From contig JADDOH010000515.1 in assembly GCA_016648135.1 (NCBI GenBank), forward strand, positions 171,968-235,967: a DNA stretch of 64,000 nt. The letters are read 5' to 3'. The DNA is from Agrypnia vestita. Its lineage: Eukaryota; Arthropoda; Insecta; Trichoptera; Phryganeidae. The number at the start of each line of letters is the position of its first letter. Within the stretch, counting starts at the first letter, position 1. Positions 20,765 to 30,256 of the stretch are shown here, one piece after another. The notes under the pieces were generated by a model. That model did no database searches, was not told where the DNA came from, and worked only from the letters and a program-made list of their open reading frames with translations. The position numbers and the translations under genes were made by a program.

Positions 20765-21264
20765 ATATATAAATATATAAAGAAACCCCTGTCTCCCTAC
20801 CCGCCAAGTTTTCTCCATAACCAGCCACAACCACCCGCTGGTGGTTATGGTGGTGGATAGCCCTTGGTGTCACATCGAAAATATGCGAGTTTGGTCGGGG
20901 TGGCTATGCGTGGGTGGGAGTGGGTGACGAAAATGTGCTTTCTAGCACATGGTTTTGTTATAGGAAGGCCGCAAATGCTTCCGATTGTTTCAAAATAGGC
21001 GCACCGACTGTGTAGGTAAATCTAGAAGGTTCCGGAAAACGTGCTCTAGAAAGTTCTGGAAGGAGAAGGTTCTAGAAAATTCCCGAAAGTTCTATAAGGT
21101 TCTAAGCTGAGTGGCAGAATGTGTCGGTGTGTTTAGAAGGTATATTAGATAAATTTCTTGAAAGTTCTGGAAGGAGAATGTTCTAGAAGGTTCGCGAAAG
21201 TTCTATGACGATCCAAACAGTGTACTGAAAATCTACGCGTGCGAAGCCGCGTTGGCACAGCTAG
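20765..21264 (+). mobile_element. Non-autonomous Helitron, HSE family, copy 2
   Basis: The best-preserved copy of the family. The (TA)n-rich start runs into AAAGAAACCCCTGTCTCCC (exact 5' end unclear). The 3' end has a CGCG-T-GC-GAA-GC-C-GCG hairpin a few bases before CAGCTAG and T. The body matches copy 1 throughout, including the CCAACCACC/GGTGGTTATGG palindrome. It contains no ORF. Confidence 0.75.
21025..21203. promoter_or_regulatory. Heat-shock-element arrays in Helitron copy 2
   Basis: Array 1: three units at 21025-21037, three units at 21049-21061, then after a GGA spacer six perfect units at 21065-21092. Array 2: four units at 21155-21172, a GGA spacer, then six units at 21176-21203. 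All are alternating GAA/TTC with 2-bp spacing, the HSF consensus. Confidence 0.75.
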
Positions 21265-21329
21265 TAATATATCAAATACTCACCGTCCGTACTGTTTTGA
21301 CTACGGGTATGAATAGCGGACAATCCTCT

Positions 21330-21555
21330 CAAACTGTGTTGGCAGTTTTGAGAGGAAATGTTCAAAGAATGAGATACCTTTTATCACATCCTTAGTCCCC
21401 ATCTACATGAAGTTACAGAGAGAGAGGATCAGTAGGAGGACCCCGACATCGCTGGGAGGAAGGCTTAAAGAAGAACGCATCTGAAACGAACTAGAAGACC
21501 ACGGATTTACAGGGTTGAATACAGGGCCATTGAAGAAGAAGACGACGATTTAATT
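21330..21555 (+). pseudogene. LINE ORF2 C-terminal remnant
   Basis: Plus-strand pieces RMRYLLSHP and, in another frame, GSVGGPRHRWEEGLKKNA correspond to the R-R-LGH--RM and G-RS-GRP--RW-D segments at the end of many LINE ORF2 proteins. The remnant ends in a GAAGAAGAA tail near 21531-21545, as at 10.04 kb. It is short and frameshifted. Confidence 0.5.
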
Positions 21556-22086
21556 TCAGTCTTTCAAATGACCCACGTCAGATAGACATTCAGTAGGTCT
21601 ACGCGTGCATTTTTTACTGCATTTCATTTAGTTTCCAATCTTGTTTTTCACAGATGTCCGCTGTTATGTATTTGTATGTGTTATGCTCTTCGTTTTTCGA
21701 GATTCAACTTGTAGGGTAGTTTCGGCAGGGGGTAGCAAGGCGGGGCGGGGTGGTAGCGGAGTAGCGCCCGCCACCCTAACCACATAACATCACCTGAAGC
21801 TACAATTGTCGCTGTGTTCGTATTACCGGGCTGTCAGCGCTGCAGCTTCGTGTGTTCACCGCCAGGGACTCGTTACTCGGCGGCTACGAGCGTGGCCATT
21901 TTGTCGAAACAATTTAATAAAATGGCCGCCGCGCGGGAACACGCCGAATCCCGCCTTGTTTAGGCGCAAATGGCAAATGTGATAACTGTGGCAAAATAAC
22001 AAATGCGATGAAACCCACCATTGATTTAAAGAATTAAAAATATTACTAACTAGGTATAACCGGTCAATAATGACGTAATATTAAAA
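21556..22086. other. CpG-rich island with paired YY1/Pho-like sites
   Basis: The interval 21720-21960 is CpG-rich. GGCCATTTTGTCG (21892) and AAAATGGCCGCCGCG (21921) are oppositely oriented copies of the AAAATGGC core of YY1/Pho sites. No ORF. It may be single-copy regulatory DNA. Confidence 0.4.
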
Positions 22087-22461
22087 ATGCAAAACAAAAT
22101 ATTAAAAATGCTCTATGATCTGAAATACCGGACACCAACTGAAACTGTATACCGTATAACACAACAATTAAACATCGAAAGCATTACAAAAATCGAAACA
22201 CTTAAAATCATTCACAAACTAGCAATTGGCGAAATACAAGACGAAGACATAAAATTAGACAAAATACACGAAAAACACCAACACAACACTAGAATGGCTC
22301 AAAACTATCACATAACACACGCCAAAACAAAAACAGGACAATCCCGACTAATTTGCAACGGACTAAAACTGTACAATTACCTGCCACAACAGACCAAACA
22401 ACTGACCACTGACAAATTCAAAACAGATGTGACAAAAATATTAAAACTCGGCCAACTATAA
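22087..22461 (+). pseudogene. LINE ORF2 C-terminal fragment (124 codons, open)
   Basis: The frame reads IQNKILK-LY-L-YRTPTETVY, then a helical stretch (IETLKIIHKL), TRMAQNYHITHAKTKTGQ and GLKLYNYLP-Q-K, ending in a lysine-rich tail. This is the usual end of CR1/Jockey-like LINE ORF2 proteins (LQNKILR-LY..., then NTR----, AKT---Q, GIKLYN-LP). It is uninterrupted but lacks the RT and endonuclease. The copy is 5'-truncated exactly at the QNKIL segment. Downstream A+T-rich sequence (22462-22560) may be its 3' UTR. Confidence 0.65.
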
Positions 22462-22569
22462 AAAAATGCCTTTGTATCTAAATTATATTATTATATTTTC
22501 TTATATTGAATCATGTAAAAATGTTACCCGTAAACCTCTTAGGTTTCCATTACTTTTTAAATAAAAAAT

Positions 22570-22850
22570 TATACTATATATTTCGGCTGCCGGTTAAGAC
22601 TGTGAGAGCAGCGATATCTAGAGTAGAGTTGATAAAGTTAGTGATGGACATTGAATAGAGAATTATCCGTTTTTGCTTCTTATATCTCATTATTATTTTA
22701 AAACTCATTTTTAATTGAGCCATCTGGTAGCGTTAGTGGCGGACGTAGAGAATCATATTTTTTTATACTTACCCATTTTTTACTCCTCACTATTATTAGT
22801 GCCATCTGGTAGTGTTTGTGACGAACATTGTTACATAGAGAATTATATAT
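22570..22850. repeat. Degenerate short tandem units (GCCATCTGGTAG)
   Basis: GCCATCTGGTAG(C/T)GTT followed by gtgg/acg-gac and GAGAATTAT/CATAT occurs at about 22719 and 22801, with a more diverged unit near 22620. ACGCTACCAGATGGC at 20641 is the same word inverted. Origin unknown. Confidence 0.4.
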
Positions 22851-23044
22851 TTTGATTAATGATTAATTCCAATGACATATGGATTGATTAATGACATATA
22901 ATGACAACACAGTAATAGATGCATCTATTAGATTTAATTTTCATTTAACTGAAATATTTTAAAAATATAAATATTTCAAAAAAATCTTATTTTCAGTATT
23001 TTAATATAAAGGCATAAAGTCAATATTTTAATTTTATTTAATAA

Positions 23045-23735
23045 CTAGCTGTGGCCCTGAACAGTTAGGGATTAAGTTGAAAATAAATTTGTGTGGGAAA
23101 CAAAGGTTCGATTCGAACGGTATAGATTTGCATCGAAAATATATTAGAGGGAGGGGAAAGGATAAAAGGGGAGGGAGGAAATGTCACCTATGTTACTCAC
23201 CGGGTCCCAAAGAATAATTTTCTAAATTTTGAGTCCGATCAGTCAAACGGTACATATTTGCTTCGAAAATATATCAGGGGGAGAGGAAGGGGTAGAAAAA
23301 GCGGGGAGAAATGTCACCTATGTTACCCACTTGGTCCCAAAGAATAATTTTCCAAATTTTGAGTCCAATCAGTCGAACGGTACAGATTTGCATTGAAAAT
23401 ATATATGGGGGAGGGGAAGGGGAAGTGGTTAAAGAATAGGGGGAAAAGCTGACTATGTTACCCGCCAGGTTTTAAAGCATAAGTATGCAAAATTTGAATC
23501 GAATCGGATAAACGGTCACGTATATTACTCGTCTTAAAGAATAAGTTTCCAAATTTTGAGTTCGATCGGTCGAACGGTACAGATTTGCATTGAAAATATA
23601 TATGGGGTAGGAGAAGGGGAAGTGGTTAAAGAATAGGATTAGGATAGGTTAAAGAAAAGCTGACTGTGTTACCCGCCGGGTTTTAAAGCATAAGTATGCA
23701 AAATTTGAATCGAATCTGATAAAGGGTGAAGATTT
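23045..23735 (-). mobile_element. Helitron-like element carrying a ~130-bp tandem array
   Basis: The minus-strand 3' end is CACAGCTAG followed by T (CTAG at 23045-23048), like other Helitrons here. The body is an imperfect tandem array. The marker AACGGTA(T/C)A(G/T)ATTTG recurs at about 23116, 23246, 23376, 23511 (diverged) and 23573, giving spacings of 130, 130, 135 and 62 bp. G-rich purine tracts (GGGGGAGGGGAAGG) and the phrase ATGTTAC-CACC/CCGCC recur in each unit. No ORF. Confidence 0.5.
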
Positions 23736-24440
23736 GTATAGACTTTCTGCTATAATTATTAAAACAATACTCTGTGCGGGGTGTAGATACATAACCGATA
23801 GCATGCGTCAAGTGCGTCGTTGCATTATCTAGTGTGAAGCGGTCATGTTACTTTGTCTCTTTCTCATAGATATCTTTCACGCGTATCTTGACGCGTATCG
23901 GTACACAAGTGCCATGACCAGAAAATCAACCTGTACACATCAACATTTCTCTCTAAGACTATAAAATTTGAACTAATGATGAGATCATTTTTTTTCAGAC
24001 TTTCGAATGCCAATGCACGGTCTGTCATCGGGGTTGATGTGGCAGATATGGAAAAAAAAACAGAAATCTCTACACAGAAGACCATAATGGTGTCTGTATG
24101 CAGATAAGACTTCAATAAGTCCCCAATAAGAAGATTTGACGGCAAAGGTCGGTACACATTTAACACTGTATTGCCCCTGTAGAGTATCTATAAATTTTAT
24201 TTTCTTATTTAATCTAGCAATGGAGACCTAATGGTAGGAGGTTCGACCAACACATGTTGGTGATCTCGAAAACGAGCCTCATTTCGTCGTTTTCGAGATC
24301 ACAAAATGAGGTTCAACCCCTTGTCTGTTATATATCCCTTATATTATTATCCCTTTGTCTGTTAGGTACCTAAATATTATATTTATTGTGATTATATTAT
24401 CCTATTATAAAAAAACGGAATGCGGTCTCTTAGGCGCATA
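23736..24440. other. No gene; one perfect hairpin
   Basis: Contains a perfect 16-bp inverted repeat, GTGATCTCGAAAACGA at 24260-24275 with its complement at 24287-24302 (11-nt loop). The 100-codon minus frame at 23864-24166 has no recognisable domain. Confidence 0.5.
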
Positions 24441-24449
24441 TGTTGGAAA

Positions 24450-24660
24450 CCTTTTTAACTGTAAATAGTTTCAGGTATTTTATACGAACCGTATGTATTT
24501 CCGAGAAGCAAATCTCGACGTTTCGTTGAATACTTATTCAACGTCATCAGGAGGACGACCTTTACCTGCGGAGGTGGAGGTCGGACTGATTAAGTGCTGC
24601 TTTCTAGGGCGTAAATTGTCTAACGACCGTAATAAAACCTTAACTCTTTAATAACTAACC
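24450..24660 (-). mobile_element. PLE 3'-end fragment with hammerhead-like motif
   Basis: Homologous to the arms of the inverted repeat at 55895-56058 (ATTTTATACGAACCGTATGT, CCGAGAA, TCTCGACGTTTCGTTGAA). A hammerhead-like core lies at 24521-24550. The flanking minus-strand sequence has no readable endonuclease, so this is only a terminal piece of a PLE subfamily. Confidence 0.6.
24521..24550 (-). ncRNA. Hammerhead-like motif, CUGAUGA type
   Basis: Minus strand: CUGAUGA (24550-24544), one extra C (24543), a perfect 8-bp stem II (GUUGAAUA pairing UAUUCAAC, loop AG), then GAAAC. Upstream CUC can pair with GAG after the putative GUC cleavage triplet to form a short stem I. The core is fully canonical except for the inserted C. 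Confidence 0.6.
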
Positions 24661-24789
24661 TGTTGGAAACCTTCTTTAAGAGAGAGTAAGGAATTTTTAT
24701 AGGTTATGAACAAGCGTAGAGCTAATTTAAAATATATTTTTTTATATAACTACTACTTTGTACTACAAACACAATATTTCAATTATTTA

Positions 24790-25290
24790 TCAGTACCTAG
24801 GTACTGTAGTCTCGAGAGGAGCAGGAATATTTGTCAATCTGTTGGGGTAGGGCAGGGATCCGCGTAACGGGGAGAATTTTTTTGGTCATTAACGAAAACA
24901 ATCATTTGATGAATGTAAAGCTTAAATTTACAATGCACAATTTGTTACTTATTAAAGAATTTACGCTACCGGTTTCGACACGTCTGTGTCATTAACGAGC
25001 GTTATTTAAACTCATCTAAAATGCGAAAGTACTGTATTAGGTATTTTTAGGAGGCGGGGGTGATTTGTGGAGTGGGAGGGGCGAGGGAGGGAACATGGTT
25101 AATAATGGTGACTTACACGGTGCTATTATTTTGTTAACGATGTTAATATTAGAATTTAATTCTTTGTTTATTTCTAAAGTTTCTAGGGCGGACAATTTGA
25201 AATTGTACATCGTAAATTTAAACTCTTTAAAAATGTCTGAAAGAAATTGTCACATTGTAAGTGCCCAAGAAATACAAAAAAGAATGTAAA
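24790..25290 (-). pseudogene. PLE endonuclease C-terminal fragment and 3' region
   Basis: On the minus strand a segment reading LSALETLEINKEL, then NIVNKIIAPCKSPLL, corresponds to the tail that follows the GIY-YIG endonuclease in Penelope-like elements (an acidic LE-LEI helix and a hydrophobic SPLL end). About 70-100 bp further 3', at 24973-24996, a stem (GACAC-GUGUC) followed by GAAACCGGUA survives from a hammerhead-like motif, but its CUGANGA half is unrecognisable. Only the last part of the protein remains. Confidence 0.5.
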
Positions 25291-25630
25291 GCTGTTTATA
25301 GCAGTGTCGATAGGGTGGCTGAGATGGTTTGGTCAAATGGAACGAATGAGCAAGGAGAGGATAGTAAAAATATAGGTTTATATTTATATATAAAGCTTTA
25401 TATGTATATATAAAGCCAATATTGAAGGTGACAGGAATAGGCAGTAGAAAAGACCTGGCATAATCGTGCAAATCAAATATTGGAGAATAACCCTGCTTTA
25501 TACAAGTGGTTTATTTAAAAATAGTATTATTAATATTATTAATATTTAAAGCATTAACTTTGTGGTTAGACATTATAACAGAATGTTAGTTAACTTAGTA
25601 AAAACCACTACCAGATTTAATGTCTACCGG

Positions 25631-25658
25631 TTTCGAGACGTACCCGTCTCTTCGTCAG
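25631..25658 (-). ncRNA. Hammerhead-like motif, CUGACGA type (copy 1)
   Basis: CUGACGA at 25658-25652, one extra A, a 6-bp stem II (GAGACG/CGUCUC, loop GGUA), then GAAAC. CGGUA follows, allowing a minimal stem III (C-G, A-U) and a GUA cleavage triplet. GUC upstream can pair with GAC downstream as stem I. Confidence 0.6.
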
Positions 25659-25942
25659 GACCAACACTACACTCCTATGTTCACAACACTATACACCACA
25701 ACCATAGTATTGTTGAACTTTCACCAATATTCATCACATGCCTGTTAATCTCGTCAGAGACAAGCATCCACTAACTAATCTACAGAACAATCAGGAATCT
25801 ACGGGAGAAAGTGAGAGGGGGCGAGGTCTAAAGAGGGTGTTAACAAATCTTTGGTGAAACTTAAATTGAACAAAGGGCTGTATGTTGGCAATACTATGGT
25901 TGTGGTTTATAGTGTTGCGAACAAAGTAGTGTAGTGTTGGTC

Positions 25943-25970
25943 CTGACGAAGAGACGGGTACGTCTCCAAA
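25943..25970 (+). ncRNA. Hammerhead-like motif, CUGACGA type (mutated copy in the opposite arm)
   Basis: Same arrangement as the copy in the left arm, on the opposite strand. CUGACGA and stem II are intact, but the conserved GAAA is CAAA (core G changed to C) and CCGGTA has become CCGATA, so catalysis would not be expected. Confidence 0.55.
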
Positions 25971-26030
25971 CCGATAAACCTTAAATCTGGTAGTGGTTTT
26001 TACTAGGTTAACTAACATTCTGTTATTGTA

Positions 26031-26764
26031 TTATTGATAATGTTTTATTTTTATAAATTTAATGTAAAGTCATTTTAATAATGAACAGCAAGAGAAGCGT
26101 CGTCTTTAATAGTCCTTGACCCAACACAATTTTTTTTATAAAATAATATAAAAGACAATAAGAAAACGCGGTGAAGGCAATACCTCGGCACGGTTGCTTT
26201 GTCACCATTATTTTATAGCAAACGGGGTTACGAATCTTGCGCAACCTCAAGTACTTCGAGAGGTACGGCGATGCGATCTTCGCTATTACATATTCTTGAA
26301 TATAAATTAATAATTCCGGCGAGAAGCCAAGCCGATCAATCAGATACTAAAATCACAGTCGCCTCTGACGCGGCGGCAGAGGGAGCAGAGATAATAGAGG
26401 GTACCTACCCGGCCACCTTTCCCAAATCCAATTATTTATTTCTTGCGCCTGGCAACCGGGCGAGGGGAGGGCCCCCCGCCCGTTTGAGGCCATATTTTAC
26501 CCTGTTTAATGTGCGGGATTTTCCCGCCGAGACCTCTCGCTTTAGAGCCGCGAAATTTGAACGAATCGTTTGGAAAATATGCTTAACTTCTCAACTTGAA
26601 AAATATTTTTATTTATCTTATATTCATTAGGTAGTTCAAAGTCTTTCGCTTATTCTACCCATAAGTTTGGCGTGCTGCAGCTCGCCTCTAAATAATCTTA
26701 TTGTTTTTGAGACACGGTTACGTAAATCTCGGGGATTTAGTTACGATAAATCAGAAGACGTGAT
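26031..26764. other. Single-copy-looking sequence, CpG-rich at 26330-26560
   Basis: A 143-codon plus-strand frame (26199-26630) crosses this CpG-rich block but has no domain, and its codons look like composition effects. No repeat match in the window. Confidence 0.4.
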
Positions 26765-27185
26765 ATTTTATTTATTTATTTGTCAGTTTATTTTTTACTT
26801 TTTTACGCCCATTACAGGCTTTTACATAAAAATTAATATATAAAATCAAAAAGTATGTATACATTAAACAATAGCGTAAATAAGCAGTAAAATATATGAA
26901 TATAAAGTACATGTATAAAAAGCAATAAAAGTTATAAGCAGTGAAAGTATCAGGTATAAGCATTAAAATATGAATATAAAAATTAAAAATATAAAATACG
27001 GAGCAGTAATGTTTATAAAGAAATATATATTACACATTAATACGAGTATATGATAACAGCAGCTAGTAATGAAATATGTCTCTTCAAGTTTAAACTTTAT
27101 TTTCACTAGACTGTCATTGAAAACGTTAACCATATAACCAAATTCATTACCAGTTTTTAATATTCTACTAAATATTCCTTTGAAC
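26765..27185 (-). repeat. LINE 3'-UTR remnant (uninterrupted copy)
   Basis: Minus-oriented: the (TAAA)n tail is seen as TTTATTTATTTATTT at 26767-26783, followed by TTTTTTACGCCCATTACAGG and a long A-rich segment. It matches 45765-46148 and continues, across the Jockey LINE insertion, into 51002-51065 (TTTTCACTAGACT-TCATT). No coding part is present. Confidence 0.65.
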
Positions 27186-27424
27186 TGGAGATAATCTCAG
27201 AGATCATCATTAGATTGGTAGTTGGTAGATGAAACTGCAAACCAGCTTCCGCGACGTTTGATTTGTCAGCGTCATTATTATTTATGACAGGAGGAGAACT
27301 TTGTTGCTTCGGTAATCCAGTAAACCAGTAAAACTCGTTGTCTGCTTCCAGAACTTTATTAGTTTACAGGTAATTCACGCGAGAATAGTTCGGTTTTAAG
27401 ACAATAGGAATAATTTTCTCGTCG

Positions 27425-27500
27425 AGGCGGCTGCGTAATAAGAGAGAGCGACCAAAATGGCCCTCTTGATTTATACCATTCGCTCTCTCTCTCATTCACA
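27425..27500. promoter_or_regulatory. Palindromic GAGA/Pho-like cluster
   Basis: AGAGAGAGCGA, then CAAAATGGCC (YY1/Pho core), and after about 18 bp ACCATT-CGCTCTCTCTCTC in inverted order. GAGAG (GAGA factor) and GCCAT (Pho) sites together are typical of Polycomb response elements in flies. Assignment by motif only. Confidence 0.4.
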
Positions 27501-27691
27501 CGGACAGACGTTCGCTCAGCTATGTTACATTTATTTACTCTCAAATATATAAAGCAATAGGCTTTACGTTACCGATATTTATTCATTTTTAACCGCTGCT
27601 TGAAAAACTGCAACTGACGATTGAAACATTGATGGCATTATAACGATGGTGTTCTTGGCCAGAAATTTTGAAATATTTTATCCATTTTTAT

Positions 27692-28066
27692 TCTCTTTAT
27701 ATTAACTTTTGGCGTCTGTTTGTGTTCTTGTCTGACGAAAAAACTTTGGATACATTTTAAACCCCTTTCTCGTGATCCAATCGAGCTGAAACTTTGCAGG
27801 CAGACTCGTGGCAACGATCAAGAAGATCTATCAAATTTTCGTTAAAATAAATTTTTGGATTTTTTAAATTTTTAATGTTTTTTTCATACAACTTACTAAG
27901 ATGTATGAAAATATTTCAACGCGTCTGGCAGACACGGAACCTGATTATAGTATAACTTTGGATTTTTGGAAATTTTTTATTACTCCCTTTCGTAGCGTCG
28001 CTTGACCGAAGCCCTGCGCGTAGGTTAAGCGCCAAACCAGTTTCCACTAGTAAATGAGAAAGGGAG
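27692..28066 (-). repeat. MITE-C, copy 2 (minus, shortened)
   Basis: Reads on the minus strand from GGGAG at 28062-28066 to CTCTTTATATTAACTT at 27692. CGTTGCCACGAGTC, GATAGATCTTCTTGAT and the CAAAG-TTTTTTCGTC block are recognisable. The central third is deleted or replaced. Confidence 0.6.
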
Positions 28067-28089
28067 TATAGTAAAAACTTGGTTTTAAT

Positions 28090-28689
28090 GGGTTACTTTT
28101 TTTATTTCATAATTAAAAATCGCCCAGCACGCCAAAAAAATGTGTAAACTTTTCGATAACCAACAGTAAAGTAAGCGTCCATTACGGTTGCCAAGTCAAG
28201 ATGCAACAGATACAAGTGTACCAATACAACAACAGTGAGTGGTACACACCGCTTACCCAGGACCGTTCTAAGAGCAAAAACTTCCATATCGGTCCTACTC
28301 AACTGTCTCCAGGTTGACATTTTTTTCTACTAACAAGCAGGACCGTGCTATTCCGCACCGGTCGTATATACAGCCGCTAGAAAAAAAGCCACTCACTGTC
28401 CCACACCTTGAGATGCGTCTTTATTAGTAATAAACATAACATAAGAGATATTAAATGCATAGATAAAACATAAGTTTAACAATAGTAGATATGGTATTAT
28501 ATATAGATACAAATTATAAAGAATATAACAATAAGAATAATAAAACCAAACAAAAGCAATCAAAACAATGAAATAAAGATATATAATATAAAGAATAACA
28601 AAGAAAAGGAAAAAATATTCTAATACAACAACGATAAAAAAATAAATTTTCACACGAAGCAACCATTGTCGTGAGACATAATATCTTTA
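28090..28689. other. No feature recognised
   Basis: The stretch 28120-28400 is more G+C-rich with repeated GGACCG/CGGTCC words but no domain. The rest is A+T-rich. Confidence 0.45.
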
Positions 28690-28835
28690 AATAAAATAAC
28701 TATTTGTATAACACCATTTTATTGAGTTTACACCAACTAGTTTCAACTCACAGCTGAGTCTTCTTCAGGGCTCAGTATTAGTTAATATTTAAAGTTAAAC
28801 TCAATAAAGTGGTGTTATACAAATAGTTATTATAT
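28690..28835. mobile_element. Inverted PLE-like terminal repeats around a ribozyme-like motif
   Basis: Arms at about 28690-28727 and 28798-28834 are near-perfect inverted copies (AACTATTTGTATAACACCA and its complement, then ATTGAGTTT). The ~60-bp spacer contains a hammerhead-like motif. This is a different subfamily from 25.6 kb. Confidence 0.65.
28741..28768 (-). ncRNA. Hammerhead-like motif, CUGAAGA type
   Basis: Minus strand: CUGAAGA (28768-28762), one extra A, a 6-bp stem II (GACUCA with UGAGUU, loop GCUG), then GAAAC, UA and GUU. A two-base-pair stem III and a GUU triplet are possible. GCC upstream can pair with GGU downstream as stem I. Confidence 0.6.
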
Positions 28836-28881
28836 TAAAAGATAAAAAAAAGTAACCCATAAAAACCAAGTTTTTATTATA

Positions 28882-29393
28882 CTCCCTTTCTATGTAAACA
28901 TAACAACCATTAAAGACGAATTAAAACATATAACATAACACTAAACTTACAGTAATTTAATATCTTTCTAAAATGTCAGATGTTTTGAGCTTTGATAAGA
29001 CACTTCATGCTTTGAAGATTAAATTCTAAAAACATTTGTCAGTCAATTTATATTTTAGATATTCGCAGTGAAGTACCTATTATGTATACCGACGGAGTAA
29101 TTCAAATTTAGAAAATATTGCGCGACGTTATCGGGACGCCATTGCTAATCAAACTTTTCTAATGATTCCAATTTGAAAAAACCAATAAAATTTCTAAAAA
29201 TCCAAAATTGTACTATAATTATTAATTTTTTTTAACAAAAATTTGATAGATCTTCTTGATCGTCGCCACGAGTCTACTACCAAGTTTTAACTCGATTGGA
29301 TCACGGGAAAAGGGTCAAAAATCGATCCAAAGTATTTTTTGACGGCAAGCCGGCAAGCAAGCAAGCAGACGCCACGAGTTAATATAAAGGGAG
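28882..29393 (+). repeat. MITE-C, copy 3
   Basis: CTCCC...GGGAG bounds with all internal landmarks. The CAAG tract is expanded (GCAAGCCGGCAAGCAAGCAA) relative to other copies. Left flank AACCCATAAAAACCAAG is conserved. Confidence 0.7.
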
Positions 29394-29935
29394 TAAAAAT
29401 ATTTATAAATACGTCTCTTTGATGAAGAAAAGGGATCTGTAATCTGCAGATGCCTCTTTAGTTATCAGTTATTGCGGCTGGTTCGTTTTGCGTTTCCTCG
29501 CTTCGTTGTGAGAAGTTACGCGCCGTTTCTTTACGAATTCTTCTCCGTCTGTTATTCAATTGAAAAACTATAAAGCGAAATGATTTCATGTAGAGTAGAC
29601 TTTCGTCCAGATCTCCCGCACGGCGTTCTGGAACTATCTCCGAAAGGACTTATTCGAGATTGTTTTATTTTTTCCCTCCCGCCGCGATATCATATAAAAT
29701 ATGTTTACGACTTGAGGTGGGCTTAGGGAGCAAATGAAGAGTTGAGCTCGGGGGGCGTGCCCGCGCAGACAGACAGTTATGGTCCAAACTTTTTAAAGGG
29801 AATAGGATTCTGCCTGGCAATGTCCCCGCCTGTTGAACCGGCGTATCTCACGGAAGCGATTCAACCCCATTGTCGCGGGTCTGATCTCGCCTCGGACGCT
29901 TTCGCGCAGATGACGAATGAGAACAGAGGAAAGAC
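29394..29935. other. Single-copy-looking sequence
   Basis: CpG-bearing unique-looking sequence (29480-29900) with G-rich GGGGGGCGTG near 29751. Frames on both strands show no domain. Confidence 0.4.
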
Positions 29936-30225
29936 ATGAAGAACATAAAAGAGCCGCAAAAAAACTTTAGTTTAAATTCAGAAATGGCAGAGCATGCCAG
30001 AATAGAGGGACATAAGTTTGATTCGAAATTATTATATGGGTGCAATAAAGGAAGAAGAATGGACATCTTGGAGATTTTAGAAATAAATAATAATAAAATA
30101 AATAATAGAAACATAATTAACATCCAGATACCGCCCACAACCTCTCCACTCCTATCCATTCTAACCCCGCCCCCGACCCCCACAGCCATTGCACCCACCC
30201 AATCCCTATAAATTCTGTCTCGAAT
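29936..30225 (+). pseudogene. PLE endonuclease C-terminal fragment
   Basis: The 91-codon plus-strand frame contains SEMAEHARIEGHKFD, then CNKGRRMDILEILEI and NIINIQIPPTTSPLLSI. This order (AxHxxxxxHxFD, a KGRRM-ILE-LEI helix, then a hydrophobic SPLL end) is the segment that follows the GIY-YIG core in Penelope-like elements. The GIY-YIG catalytic motif and the RT are absent. Upstream codons may not belong to the element. A degraded ribozyme-like motif follows 32 bp 3' of this feature, as in the other PLE copies of the window. Confidence 0.6.
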
Positions 30226-30256
30226 TATTTTTAATTTAGTTGTAAACGTGTTGTTA

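Larger units (their letters stand above)
25566..26030. mobile_element. Inverted pair of PLE 3' ends
   Basis: The left arm (about 25573-25715, minus-oriented) and right arm (about 25886-26028, plus-oriented) are inverted copies at about 90% identity by eye. Both contain AGAATGTTAGTTAAC, AAAACCACTACCAGATTTAA, the ribozyme-like motif, CCAACACTACACT and CCACAACCATAGTATTG. They are separated by about 170 bp. The same end occurs once in the PLE at 57650-59118, which identifies the family. Confidence 0.7.

Noticed and set aside
23045..23735. CRISPR-like repeat array
   Set aside because: Units are about 130 bp, imperfect and contiguous with no spacer structure, and the context is a eukaryotic transposon landscape.
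26199..26630. 143-codon plus-strand ORF
   Set aside because: Lies in a CpG-rich block, no domain or plausible protein composition; treated as a composition effect.
29848..30198. Minus-strand ORF with a hydrophobic run (possible membrane protein)
   Set aside because: It is the antisense of the PLE endonuclease tail, which explains the open frame.
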